64,000 bases of DNA from Mariniphaga sediminis (GTDB taxonomy: Bacteria; Bacteroidota; Bacteroidia; Bacteroidales; Prolixibacteraceae), in NCBI RefSeq assembly GCF_003573545.1, contig NZ_QWET01000002.1, positions 186,001 through 250,000 of the forward strand. Reading direction: 5' to 3'. Shown here piece by piece: positions 51,029-60,348 of this stretch (the first letter of the stretch is position 1; each line of letters starts with the position of its first letter). The position numbers were made by a program, and so were the translations under genes. The notes under the pieces are model-generated. The model was not told where the DNA came from and ran no database searches. It saw only the letters and a program-made list of their open reading frames with translations.

Positions 51029-51043
51029 AACCAAAGAGAGTTC

Positions 51044-51051
51044 TATTTTTG
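51044..51051 (+). promoter_or_regulatory. TAnnTTTG box of the DUF4494 gene
   Basis: TATTTTTG fits the -7 consensus and lies 19 bases before the ATG at 51071. No clear -33 box is present; the bases there are the T-run of the preceding terminator. Confidence 0.35.
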
Positions 51052-51070
51052 TCGGCCTAATAAAAAGAAA

Positions 51071-51562
51071 ATGATGCAAACCTGGTTTGAATGTAAAGTA
51101 AAATACGTAAAGGTTTCTGAAAGCGGGAAGGAACAGACCGTTACGGAGAATTTCCTGTTGGATGCCGTATCATTCACGGATGCTGAAACCCGGATGATTC
51201 GCCAAATGCAGCAAATGGTAAAAGGGGAGTTTTCGGTGACCGACATCAAAAAATCCAAAATTGCCGAGGTATTCCCGTTCGAAAATGGAGAATGGTGGTT
51301 TAAAGCTACTATTAATCTGGTAACAATCGACGAAGAAGCAGGACGCGAAAAAAAATTACGTACCTACTATTTAATAATGGCCGATGACATAAAGGAGGCA
51401 CTGGAAAGACTTGATGAAAGTTTATCTTACCTTGTTATCCCTTATGTGGTTTCTTCGCTGGCAGTCAGCACCATTGTGGATGTATTTCCGTATGAACCCT
51501 CAGAATCTGCGGTGCCGGAAGGATTCACTCCCCTGGAAAAGGAAACGGAAACGGAGGAATAA
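51071..51562 (+). CDS. DUF4494 family protein
   Basis: A soluble protein of about 163 residues opening with MMQTWFECKVKYVKV, the typical start of DUF4494, a family found almost only in Bacteroidota. It looks like two similar halves (EVFPFENGEWWFKATI and DVFPYEPSESAVPEG), each ending with a VFPF/Y-type motif. Function is unknown. The ATG at 51071 is chosen because the upstream in-frame extension runs through a terminator hairpin. Confidence 0.85.
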   Translation: MMQTWFECKVKYVKVSESGKEQTVTENFLLDAVSFTDAETRMIRQMQQMVKGEFSVTDIKKSKIAEVFPFENGEWWFKATINLVTIDEEAGREKKLRTYYLIMADDIKEALERLDESLSYLVIPYVVSSLAVSTIVDVFPYEPSESAVPEGFTPLEKETETEE

Positions 51563-51633
51563 AAGTCCGGGTAATTACCAGACAACAACAGATACAGGGA
51601 AAGCCTTAACAGGGTAACACAATTTCCGAATCA

Positions 51634-51689
51634 CGCACAAAAAAAGACTGTGCGCCATTAAGTTTTAAAACTGTGAGATTTTCACAGTT
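51634..51689. repeat. Two hairpins between convergent genes
   Basis: CGCACA (51634-51639) pairs with TGTGCG (51649-51654), and AACTGTGA (51669-51676) pairs with TCACAGTT (51682-51689). Both lie between the 3' ends of the DUF4494 gene and the acyl-CoA synthetase gene. Neither has a clear T-run, so they may be weak two-way terminators or mRNA 3'-end structures. Confidence 0.45.
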
Positions 51690-51850
51690 GAAAATATTCT
51701 TATGTGTTGATCCGAATATTTTACGGATTACCTTTCATTTTCCAGTACCCGGAAAAATATACAAGCCGGAATTCCTTTCTGACGAACAGGAAATAACATC
51801 AACCAATACGGTGAAATGACAATACAATCTCAAGTCATACTATCGCCTAC

Positions 51851-53632
51851 TTAACTCTTGGAATAGATATCATTGATAAGGTGCTGATATTTTACAGCGA
51901 CCACGTTACGGCGGAGTTTCAGTGTGGGAGAAAGCTCTCCGGTGCCCGGAGTCCAATCTTCATGCACCAGCCGGATTCGGTTAATCTGTTCATGTGACCC
52001 CAGGGTTTTATTGATGTTGTTTACTTCCCGCTGGATTTTCCCTACTACTTCCGGAATCTGGATTAACGCTTTGTTATCTTCAAAATGAATTTTATGCTCG
52101 GCACACCAATCGTGCAACAGCGGGAAATTCGGTGAAATAAGGGCGCTGGCAAATTTTTCATTGGCACCAATCACCATCACCTGCTCAATGAGGTTCGATG
52201 TTTTCAATTTGTTTTCAATCATCTGCGGAGCAATATACTTCCCTCCTGAAAGTTTAAAAATCTCCTTTTTACGGTCGGTGATTTTCAAAAACTTACCCTC
52301 TTCCAGAATACCGATATCCCCCGTATGAAACCATCCATTTCTGTCAATCACTTCGGCCGTCAGTTCGGGCGCTTTGTAATATCCCATCATCACACCGGGA
52401 CCTTTACAAAGAATTTCGCCATCGGTAGCAATTTTCACTTCAAAGCCTTCCAGCACCGGCCCAACCGTGCCTATTTTCATTTCATCCTTTACCGGATTAT
52501 TCACGGCAATTACCGGTGAAGTTTCTGTAAGGCCGTACCCTTCGAGATTATACATTCCTGCCATACCCAGAACCCGTGCGATACGTGGCTGAAGCGCTGC
52601 TCCGCCCGAAACGATGTAAACAATATTTCCACCCAGCGCAGCCCGCCATTTGGAATAGATGAGTTTGTCGGCTATTTTAATTTTCAACTTCAGCCAGGGA
52701 CCGTATTTTCTTTTATATTCAAAATGATGTGTCAGTCGCAAAGCCCAAAAGTAAAGTGCCTTTTTAACACCCGAAAGTTCTTTCCCTTTTGCAACAAATC
52801 CATCGTAAACCTTCTCAAGCAACCGCGGTACTGAATTAAACATGTGCGGTTTAACTTCTTTAATCGCCGAAACAATCTGGCCCAGGCTCCCCACATAGTA
52901 AACGCCCATTCCTTTGTACTGAAAGTGGTAATTCACACTGCGCTCATAAACATGGCAAAGGGGAAGAAAGCTAACCACCCGGTGGTCTTTCCCGAGATTA
53001 TGCATTTTAGAATGGGACACAAAGTTGGAAACCAGGTTATTCTGCGAAAGCATTACTCCTTTCGGCACGCCTGTGGTACCAGAAGTGTAAATAATGGTGG
53101 CCAAATCGCCGGGCTCAACCGATGATTTAACTTCATGTAAAGCGCCTTCCAATTCTACTCTTTTGGATTCCCCAAGAGCCAGAATCTCCTCAAAATTTTT
53201 GGCCCCTTCTACATCCTCAAAAGTGTATACCTCCCGGATAACGGACAAACTTCTCACAATGGGTCCCAGCTTCTCATAAAGTTTACTGTCCCCGGCAATC
53301 AGCATCCTTGCTTCTGAATGATCCAGTATGTATTTATATTCCTCCTCTCCAATAGTGGGATAAATGGGTACATGCACCACGCCAACCATTGCCATTCCCA
53401 TATCGGCAAAATTCCACTCGGGCCGGTTAGTAGTTACCGTGGCAATTTTATCACCCTTTTTAAAGCCCAGCGCCAATAACCCCAGGGCAAATTGATGTGA
53501 TTTTTTATAATACTCCTCCGTGGAATAGGTGTACCACTCGCCGTTCTTTTTCCCTCCAAGAGCGTCTTCTCTTGGAAACTCCTGCATGTATTTGTCCAGG
53601 ATATCAAAGGTGCGTGTAACTCTGACTGTCAT
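51851..53632 (-). CDS. Long-chain fatty acid-CoA ligase (AMP-forming)
   Basis: 593 residues with the ATP/AMP motif TIIYTSGTTGVPKG, GYGLTETSPVIA, and GWFHTGDIGILEEGKFLKITDRK (the last lysine-bearing motif near the hinge). It activates long-chain fatty acids to acyl-CoA, probably at the membrane. The length and AMP-binding/C-terminal domain order are those of FadD15-like enzymes of Bacteroidota. A -7 box TATATTTG (53664-53657) lies 25 bases before the ATG. Confidence 0.92.
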   Translation of the reverse strand: MTVRVTRTFDILDKYMQEFPREDALGGKKNGEWYTYSTEEYYKKSHQFALGLLALGFKKGDKIATVTTNRPEWNFADMGMAMVGVVHVPIYPTIGEEEYKYILDHSEARMLIAGDSKLYEKLGPIVRSLSVIREVYTFEDVEGAKNFEEILALGESKRVELEGALHEVKSSVEPGDLATIIYTSGTTGVPKGVMLSQNNLVSNFVSHSKMHNLGKDHRVVSFLPLCHVYERSVNYHFQYKGMGVYYVGSLGQIVSAIKEVKPHMFNSVPRLLEKVYDGFVAKGKELSGVKKALYFWALRLTHHFEYKRKYGPWLKLKIKIADKLIYSKWRAALGGNIVYIVSGGAALQPRIARVLGMAGMYNLEGYGLTETSPVIAVNNPVKDEMKIGTVGPVLEGFEVKIATDGEILCKGPGVMMGYYKAPELTAEVIDRNGWFHTGDIGILEEGKFLKITDRKKEIFKLSGGKYIAPQMIENKLKTSNLIEQVMVIGANEKFASALISPNFPLLHDWCAEHKIHFEDNKALIQIPEVVGKIQREVNNINKTLGSHEQINRIRLVHEDWTPGTGELSPTLKLRRNVVAVKYQHLINDIYSKS

Positions 53633-53935
53633 TTTTTAAATATTTGGAAAAACGGCCAAATATACTTTTTTGCTACGTCGTTAAATTCTCATTCAGAGAG
53701 GAATTAACCACATATCATTTATTTTGAACGAATCTAAATAAGCACAAACACCTAATAATAAACCAATTAAATCAAGCGCATTCGAAAAGGAGAACCAAAT
53801 ATTCTAAAAATTCAGATATCCGAAAGAAAAATAAACTCCGAATTTCTTACAATTTGTGGTAAAAAAAAACAGGAGTTTCCCTTACCAAAGCACACAATCT
53901 CAAGGCAATGATTTCAGATTCCGAAACCGGAGAAA
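53633..53935. other. Intergenic region between ccsBA and the acyl-CoA ligase gene
   Basis: 303 AT-rich bases downstream of ccsBA and upstream of the ligase. They hold the ligase -7 box at 53657-53664 and a loose AAACTCC/GGAGTTT repeat spaced by about 35 bases near 53835-53878. I see no gene and no clear terminator for ccsBA. Confidence 0.4.
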
Positions 53936-56900
53936 TTATGTCCGTTGCTCTTTCTCTTTTTCATACTTTGCATCCTTTAGGTAGGCCCAAATCATGAGTC
54001 CGGCTATTAGCGCAAAACTAACCGGTACAGCGGGATGAACTCCGTCAGTTACCCCTTTACCATAAGAATGGAGCCCCGAAAGGAAGTAGTTCACGCCAAA
54101 ATAAGTCATTAAAATAGATGCAAAACTTATAATAGAAGCAAGGTTATAGTTAAAAATTCCCTTTAGCGAAGGAATGAGCCGCATGTGGGCAACAAACGAA
54201 TAAATAACCACTGAAATCAGCGCCCACGTCTCCTTCGGGTCCCACCCCCAGTAACGGCCCCAGCTTTCGTTGGCCCACACACCGCCAAGGAAGGTACCGA
54301 TGGTAAGAAAGTAAAGCCCCACAGTTACTGACATTTCATTGATGGTGGTTAGCTGATCGACAAACAGGCTCACCTTGTTTTCATTTGAGCTACGACGAAT
54401 CACAATAAGAATCAGTGTCAAAATCCCCAGAAAGGCGCTTAATCCGAAAAATCCGTAACTGGCAGTAATAATGGAAACATGGATGGTAAGCCAGTAAGAT
54501 TTAAGCACCGGCACGAGCGGGGTTATTTCCGGGTTCATCCAGTTCAGGTGGGCGACGAACAACGAAATCCCCGCTAAAAATGCAGCTGTTCCCACTACCA
54601 TAGGATATTTTCGCCCGAAAACAATTCCGGCAAGCATGGCTGCCCAGGCCACATAAACCACCGACTCGAAACCATTGCTCCAGGGCGCTCTGCCGGATAT
54701 GTACCAGCGAATAATTATTCCTCCGGTATGCACCACAAACAACAGGATTATGAAAAAGTAAAACGACCTTTTCAGAAGAACAGGCAAGGGTTTCTGCCTG
54801 AAAATATTTACAAAAAGCACAAAAAGCAACAGGAACCCGAACAACAGATAATACGGATAAATCCTTTCAAACGGGTTCACTTTATTGTAAACCAGTTCTG
54901 CATCTTTTTTAACCTGCGAAGGGATAAGATCTGCCCCGTATTTTTTCTGGAATTTATCGATGGCATCGACCACTTCCAATGCATCACTTGTGTTTCCTTC
55001 CTTAACAGATTGAATCATCAGATTCACCCCACTTTTAATAAAAATGGAATCGCCCCCCGAATATTCCCGGGCAGTAGCTCCGGGTTCATACCATGTATTT
55101 TCTGAATTTTCGCGCGGGAACAGGTTAAACAGGGAGCCTCGAAATACCATAAAACAAATACTCACGCGCTCGTCGAGGTAAATGTATTCTTTTTCCAGTT
55201 TATTGCGGAATGCCACGGGTTTATTGAAGGCGGCCCTCACTTGTTCGGTAAGCCTGTAATTCCCCTGCGCATCAAACAGTTGTTGGATGGAAATGGTTTT
55301 TCCACTGATACCCAGTTCAGCAGCCAGTTCTTTATTTCCCACTTTCACAAACGGCAGTGTTTGCCACAATTCCGGGTGGCTCATCATGCTTATCACCACT
55401 TCATCGGACGACATTCCGTAAAGGTTGGATTTCCGGCTTACTTTGCGCACAATTTCACCGGAAAGAGTATTAACCGGCTTAATACGTCCGTCAACCGTTT
55501 GCACCCACAACTCGCCAAAACGTTCTGCCAGCTGCGCATCTACGGCCGGGATACCAGCCCCGACCCCATCCTGAGCGGAAGTGGCAAGCGAGAAACCACT
55601 TACCAGTAGCAGCACTGCCGCAGCTTTTCCGGAGCTCTCTTTCAAGCGCCGGGCAAGATATCTGAAATAGGAATTTTTATTCAGCAATGAGAATATAAAG
55701 CCCAATGCAAGAAGCAGGTAACTGAAATATGAAATCCAGGTTCCCCATAAATCATAATTTACGGAAAGCACGGTCCCTTTCTCATCGCGATCATACGACG
55801 ACTGAAAAAACTTGTACCCTTTGTACAGCAGGGTATTATTCATAAAAATCCGCACATCGCGCTCTACCCCTTCGTCCTCATCAATCAGAACCACATCTGA
55901 TGCAAAAGAAGAAGGAGATTCAGAGCCCGGGTAACGTTCCAGTTCAAAATCTTTCAGGTAAAGACGAAATGAGAGTGGAATAGGCCTGGCACCATAAGCC
56001 AGTTTCAGTGTGGCATTGGCCAGTGGAACTCTTACGGTATCGGCAGCCAGGTTAGAATGGCCAAAAACAGGGACGGTTTGTTGCCTCACCCCATCGGAAA
56101 CCTCCACCATTACGGCATGTTCGTTGGTTTCCTGTGCACTTTTTACCGCAGTAAAAGTGGCTTTTGGAAAAAAGTCGCGCACCAGGAACCGGAAATCGTT
56201 CAGATTATACAAAAACATTTTTTTTGCCGGAATAGTATCACCTGCAGCATACTCCACAGTTTCCTGGCTGGCCATGGTTGTTTCACCCAACAAAACATTT
56301 GAAACCAAAAATAATTCATCGTCCTGCATAAAAAAACGGACCATGGTTTCCTCTTTCGATTCAAAACCAACCGTTAACCCCGGATAATCCAACACCTCAC
56401 CACGCCGGAAAGTAAACGACTGCATTCCCTGACGATCGGGGGTTGCAAATACAAAGTCGATGACTGCTTCCCCTGATTCAGAAGGAATGGCTTTTCGTTC
56501 GGCGTGCGAAATAAACCCTACGGTTTTCACTTTTACATTTTGTCCGTTAACATCAAATCCCGCCGAAAACTGTTTGGGTGTAATCTCTGAAAAACGTACG
56601 TTTTCTTCCTCCGATTGCTCCCCAATACCTGCAAAAAAGTAAGAATCGGAGGAAAGGATGTAATCCGAACTGTCGTTTTCACGGATGTGCATGGTGCCCT
56701 CGTAACTTAGCCAGCGGGTAACAGCCCCGCCCAACAGCATCACCAAAAATGAGACATGAAAAAGGCCGATAGTAAACCGACGCCTGGTAAACAGCCTGTA
56801 TTTAAACAGGTTGTTCAGCAAATTGAGGGCAAACAGGGCCCAAAGCACCTCAAACCAATGGGTATTATAAATAAGTGAACGCGCCGCCGGTGTGCCGTAA

Positions 56901-57001
56901 CTACTCTCAACAAAAGTGGCAATAGCCATGGAAAAAGCCAGAGCAAGCAACAAAAAAGCCATAAAAGACATGGAGGTTATAAACGCATATATTTTCTTCA
57001 T
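53936..57001 (-). CDS. Fused cytochrome c synthetase CcsB-CcsA (ResB-ResC)
   Basis: A 1021-residue membrane protein. The N-terminal half is ResB/CcsB-like: helices near 10-30, 50-70 and 80-100, then a large periplasmic domain. The C-terminal half is CcsA, with the tryptophan-rich heme-handling WANESWGRYWGWDPKETW and flanking histidines in SYWLTIHVSII and FVAHMRL. It exports heme and attaches it to CxxCH motifs of c-type cytochromes outside the membrane. The single-gene fusion is common in Bacteroidota and epsilonproteobacteria. It implies the cell makes c-type cytochromes, which fits respiratory life with the Psr-type reductase. Confidence 0.93.
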   Translation of the reverse strand: MKKIYAFITSMSFMAFLLLALAFSMAIATFVESSYGTPAARSLIYNTHWFEVLWALFALNLLNNLFKYRLFTRRRFTIGLFHVSFLVMLLGGAVTRWLSYEGTMHIRENDSSDYILSSDSYFFAGIGEQSEEENVRFSEITPKQFSAGFDVNGQNVKVKTVGFISHAERKAIPSESGEAVIDFVFATPDRQGMQSFTFRRGEVLDYPGLTVGFESKEETMVRFFMQDDELFLVSNVLLGETTMASQETVEYAAGDTIPAKKMFLYNLNDFRFLVRDFFPKATFTAVKSAQETNEHAVMVEVSDGVRQQTVPVFGHSNLAADTVRVPLANATLKLAYGARPIPLSFRLYLKDFELERYPGSESPSSFASDVVLIDEDEGVERDVRIFMNNTLLYKGYKFFQSSYDRDEKGTVLSVNYDLWGTWISYFSYLLLALGFIFSLLNKNSYFRYLARRLKESSGKAAAVLLLVSGFSLATSAQDGVGAGIPAVDAQLAERFGELWVQTVDGRIKPVNTLSGEIVRKVSRKSNLYGMSSDEVVISMMSHPELWQTLPFVKVGNKELAAELGISGKTISIQQLFDAQGNYRLTEQVRAAFNKPVAFRNKLEKEYIYLDERVSICFMVFRGSLFNLFPRENSENTWYEPGATAREYSGGDSIFIKSGVNLMIQSVKEGNTSDALEVVDAIDKFQKKYGADLIPSQVKKDAELVYNKVNPFERIYPYYLLFGFLLLFVLFVNIFRQKPLPVLLKRSFYFFIILLFVVHTGGIIIRWYISGRAPWSNGFESVVYVAWAAMLAGIVFGRKYPMVVGTAAFLAGISLFVAHLNWMNPEITPLVPVLKSYWLTIHVSIITASYGFFGLSAFLGILTLILIVIRRSSNENKVSLFVDQLTTINEMSVTVGLYFLTIGTFLGGVWANESWGRYWGWDPKETWALISVVIYSFVAHMRLIPSLKGIFNYNLASIISFASILMTYFGVNYFLSGLHSYGKGVTDGVHPAVPVSFALIAGLMIWAYLKDAKYEKEKEQRT

Positions 57002-57153
57002 TTTACTATAAACTTTTAAAGCGCTGAAAATAGTTCATTTTGGGAACATGGCAAAGCAGAAACCACAAAAAGGACTGAAAGGTATTTTTATTCTTAAGAA
57101 AGGTTATTCGGAAAGCTTTCTTCCGCCTTAACCCGGCCCCCTGATGCAGTCTT

Positions 57154-57173
57154 TCCGGTTAATCGCAACCGGA
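57154..57173. repeat. Short inverted repeat upstream of ccsBA
   Basis: TCCGGTT (57154-57160) and AACCGGA (57167-57173) are perfect 7-base complements around six bases. It lies between the GNAT gene's stop and the start of ccsBA, both on the minus strand. No T-run follows. Confidence 0.35.
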
Positions 57174-57252
57174 TAACCCCCGAACAATTCAATCTGTATT
57201 CTCCTCCCATTCTTTCCTTTCAGGAGAGATTTAGAGCCAAATGATGAATGCC

Positions 57253-57681
57253 TCACTTTAAAATATACCTGTATTTATTTGTTTCCTGTTTAACAAAACC
57301 AACCCGCTGGTACAGTTTATTTGCCGCAACCCGCGAAGGCCGGGAAGTCAGTTCTACAGAGACTGCCCCTATCGATTCTGCAAACCTTATCGCTTCCAGA
57401 ATCAATTGTTTTCCATAGCCTTTCCCTGTATGTTTTTGATCTACCACAACATCTTCAATCCATACCCTTTTTCCCGTTGGAATAACATACGTACCAACGG
57501 TGAACATCCCAACTATCTCCTCGTCCTTTTCAGCCAGAAACAAGTGACTGTTTTGGGACTCCAGAATTTGTTTAAAATGTTCTTCCGTTAGCAATGGGAT
57601 GCCCTCCCCCAACTGCGGCGTTAACGCCAATACAGCCCGGTATGTTTCCTGCTGAAATGTTTTCAATTCCCAAATCTTCAT
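57253..57681 (-). CDS. GNAT-family N-acetyltransferase
   Basis: A 142-residue single-domain acetyltransferase. VWIEDVVVDQKHTGKGYGKQLI holds the acetyl-CoA-binding motif (Q/R-x-x-G-x-G/A as TGKGYGK), and VELTSRPSRVAANKLYQRVGF is the usual motif B with the N-x-x-A-x-x-L-Y pattern. It transfers an acetyl group to an unknown amine in the cytoplasm. A 16-base near-palindrome, CCTAAAA-AC-TTTTAGG (57707-57722), sits upstream of the start and may be an operator. Confidence 0.88.
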   Translation of the reverse strand: MKIWELKTFQQETYRAVLALTPQLGEGIPLLTEEHFKQILESQNSHLFLAEKDEEIVGMFTVGTYVIPTGKRVWIEDVVVDQKHTGKGYGKQLILEAIRFAESIGAVSVELTSRPSRVAANKLYQRVGFVKQETNKYRYILK

Positions 57682-57853
57682 CTTTTTCCTTTTTCAGAAA
57701 GTTAAACCTAAAAACTTTTAGGAGAAGAACAATAAAAAAGCGAAAAGAAAAACCCCGAAACTTTCCTTATTTACTGATTCTTACCCTTCCTTTTTCCTGA
57801 TTATTAAAGCTTAATTTCTGAATATAACCATTTAAGCTATTTTTATATTGAAA

Positions 57854-57887
57854 TTTGTTTTAAGTTAAACTGATAATTATAAATTTG
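57854..57887 (+). promoter_or_regulatory. Promoter of the barrel/lipoprotein pair
   Basis: TTTG (57854-57857), a 22-base spacer and TAAATTTG (57880-57887) match the -33/-7 pattern. Transcription would start near 57893, 28 bases before the ATG at 57921, and this rules out the in-frame ATG at 57885. Confidence 0.55.
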
Positions 57888-57920
57888 CGCCCTGATTTTA
57901 ATAAACTAACAATACATACA

Positions 57921-58634
57921 ATGAAAACAGGAAGTTGGGTTTTAACGTCGGTTTTGTTTTTTTCAATCCTGGCATTCCAGGGAGTCTTTGCAAAGGGCAG
58001 CACAAACCCCGAAAACAATTCGCAGGAAAACCCATCAGGACTTTATGTAGGCGGACAGGCTACTACCAACGGACTGGGTTTAAACCTCCATTACATCATC
58101 AGCAAGCGGCTAACCCTGGGAATGGGAGTAGAGGCGTTTAACCTGAGTCGTAATTTTACCTTCGACGAAAACGATATTTCCTACGACACGGAACTCAATT
58201 ATAAAACCGGCGGGTTGTTTTTACTGGCCGACTATTTTTATACCCGTTCCCTTTATTTATCTGCTGGCGCCGTATTGAATAACTTTCAGCCCCGCCTGGA
58301 AGGCATGGCGGTTAGCGACATGGAATACGGGGACATTTCAATCCCTGCCTCCAAGGTAGGAGGTTTCGATTTTCAATTTGAACCCGACTTAAAAGTCTCC
58401 CCTTATGCGGCATTAGGTTTTCGCAGGTTCATTGGAAAAAAACAAATGGTGACCTATAATTTTGAAACAGGACTTTACTACATGGGGCCTCCCCGTTTAA
58501 ACATAGAAGCTAACGGGCTGCTTGCCCCAACAGCCGATCCTGCCCACGGGAAAAAAGAACAACTGGAAGAACAGTTTTCTGCCTATAAATTTTACCCTGT
58601 TGTAAAATTTGCCATTGCCCTTCGCCTTTTTTAA
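57921..58634 (+). CDS. Predicted outer-membrane beta-barrel protein, family not recognised
   Basis: About 237 residues: signal peptide 1-24 (SILAFQGVFA), then a low-complexity NPENNSQEN stretch and strands such as GLYVGGQATTNGLGLNLHYII, RLTLGMGVEAFNLS and LYLSAGAVLNNFQPRLEG. The C-terminal Phe (ALRLF) and DLKVSPYAALGFRRFI support an outer-membrane barrel of about eight to ten strands. I cannot name a family. It is followed 24 bp later by a lipoprotein gene and the two probably work together. Confidence 0.7.
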   Translation: MKTGSWVLTSVLFFSILAFQGVFAKGSTNPENNSQENPSGLYVGGQATTNGLGLNLHYIISKRLTLGMGVEAFNLSRNFTFDENDISYDTELNYKTGGLFLLADYFYTRSLYLSAGAVLNNFQPRLEGMAVSDMEYGDISIPASKVGGFDFQFEPDLKVSPYAALGFRRFIGKKQMVTYNFETGLYYMGPPRLNIEANGLLAPTADPAHGKKEQLEEQFSAYKFYPVVKFAIALRLF

Positions 58635-58658
58635 CTTAAACACGTAAAAAAATTAAAC

Positions 58659-60311
58659 ATGAAAAACAAGAATAGTAAAATACACCGGATTATTCGCACA
58701 GCCTTTGCTGTAATTTTAACCGTTTCTTTAGCCGGTTGCAACTACCTCGACAACCCGCTAAAAGACAAAGAAACAGGAGAAGACATAAACCTGCTTGTGC
58801 TTGACTTCAATTTTTTCAATACACGGATTTCGGTCAAACTACTTGATGCCAAAGACGGATCACTTATTACATCTCCCGCAACCATTCGCTTTACAGGAGA
58901 GAACGGGAATGATATTGTCACTTTTTCCGGCGACAAAAAACCGGAATTTACCACTTCGCAAGGACAATTAGAAGTGACAGTGGACCCGAATGTATCTATT
59001 TCGGAAAGTTCGCCTTTTACTTTTGCAGTGAATGTGGAAGTGGATGGTTACAACACGCTTTCAAAAGGATTCCAGTTTCAGGCCGAAGGAAAAAAGACCA
59101 TTGAACTACAATTGTCGAAAATAGCTGACGAAGAAGAATCCGAAATGGGAGGTGAGATAATTATCGGGGACGGAGATACTACATTTATTGTTTCCGGACT
59201 CCAGGCACAACAGCTAAAATCTGCCGCTGTAGAAGAAAAACCTTATAAAATCCAGTATGAGTTCACACCGACGGAGATCCTGAAATTTGAAGATGCCGGC
59301 GGCAATCTGTTGTTTCAGTCGAAAACAGATTTAATGGCTGCCTATGCAGCTGACCCGGAAAATTTTATCAAATTAACAATCAGTAAATTTTCTGATTATA
59401 AACCGGAAACGGATGTAGTGAACATTGACGGGAACCCGGTGAGTGTTCTTTTCCACAAACTGGAAACCGGTAAACTCACCAGCCTGACCATCGGCGGGAA
59501 AGTAGTGGCAGACTTAAACGGAGGTAAAATCACATCTACCAGCAGTTACACGGGCCTCCCGGCACCAGACCTTTTTGGGTTTGCCCAGTTTTCAGAACAA
59601 GCCTGGGACATTTCCGGTACGGAAAACAGTTACACCAGCCTGAATTTCAGCTACACCCTGGTAAAAGCCTCAACAGAGCCCCTTTGCCCGGCCGGAAGCA
59701 GTATTACATTCAAATCGAATGTGATATCAAGCTTTTCCATTGATGCTGATGTTTACGACAACGAAGACAACCTGATAACCACACTCAATTTTAAAGGGAG
59801 CTTCCCTGAAACTTTTGAAGTGGAGAACACCCCGCAAAAAGCAGTAAAACTTGTTTTCCGCGACAACAACCCTGCTTTTCAACCCATTGCCCCGCTGGAA
59901 ATTGCCGATTTCTGTTCCGGTAATTATGAAGTGACCGTCTCTCCTACTGAGGGATACAAGGAATACCAGATCGTTCTGAAAGCTTTCTGCCCCGATAATC
60001 CGACCATTGCCGTAGCGCCCACTTACAGCGGCGAGCTAAGGATTAAAAATAGTGATAATCCGTGGCAGGGTGCCGATATGACCGGCGGTGTAGTTGATCT
60101 GCTGGGGCTTCCCGACCAGGAATACCAGTACCGCCTGCTCTGGGAAGACGAATGGGAGTATTCCGCATTGGTTACCGAATTTGATGAGAACGGGAATTAC
60201 CTTCACGAAAGCGGCTCGAACATTCATTCCGAATTACTGGAAGACGGACGTGTGCGGATTTATGTAGAGCATAATTTCAGTCAGGACGTGTGCGACGATT
60301 TGGGATGGTAA
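58659..60311 (+). CDS. Large surface-type lipoprotein of unknown function
   Basis: 550 residues; lipobox SLAGC with acylation at C27. The acidic residues soon after the Cys (NYLDNPLKDKETGED) resemble the export signal for surface lipoproteins in Bacteroidota, which is an inference. Several beta-sandwich, Ig-like or prealbumin-like stretches follow: NTRISVKLLDAKDGSLITSP, LEVTVDPNV, FAVNVEVDGYNTLSKGF and KTIELQLSK, and later VKLVFRDNNP and EVTVSPTEGYKEYQIVLKA. I do not recognise the family. It shares an operon with the barrel gene upstream. Confidence 0.7.
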   Translation: MKNKNSKIHRIIRTAFAVILTVSLAGCNYLDNPLKDKETGEDINLLVLDFNFFNTRISVKLLDAKDGSLITSPATIRFTGENGNDIVTFSGDKKPEFTTSQGQLEVTVDPNVSISESSPFTFAVNVEVDGYNTLSKGFQFQAEGKKTIELQLSKIADEEESEMGGEIIIGDGDTTFIVSGLQAQQLKSAAVEEKPYKIQYEFTPTEILKFEDAGGNLLFQSKTDLMAAYAADPENFIKLTISKFSDYKPETDVVNIDGNPVSVLFHKLETGKLTSLTIGGKVVADLNGGKITSTSSYTGLPAPDLFGFAQFSEQAWDISGTENSYTSLNFSYTLVKASTEPLCPAGSSITFKSNVISSFSIDADVYDNEDNLITTLNFKGSFPETFEVENTPQKAVKLVFRDNNPAFQPIAPLEIADFCSGNYEVTVSPTEGYKEYQIVLKAFCPDNPTIAVAPTYSGELRIKNSDNPWQGADMTGGVVDLLGLPDQEYQYRLLWEDEWEYSALVTEFDENGNYLHESGSNIHSELLEDGRVRIYVEHNFSQDVCDDLGW

Positions 60312-60348
60312 TTTCCTTGCATTAACCACGGGGCATGGTAAGAACCGG

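Noticed and set aside
51669-51689. TGTGA-N5-TCACA as a CRP-type operator
   Set aside because: The spacer is five, not six, bases and the site lies between two convergent 3' ends, where an operator would have no promoter to control; a hairpin is more likely.
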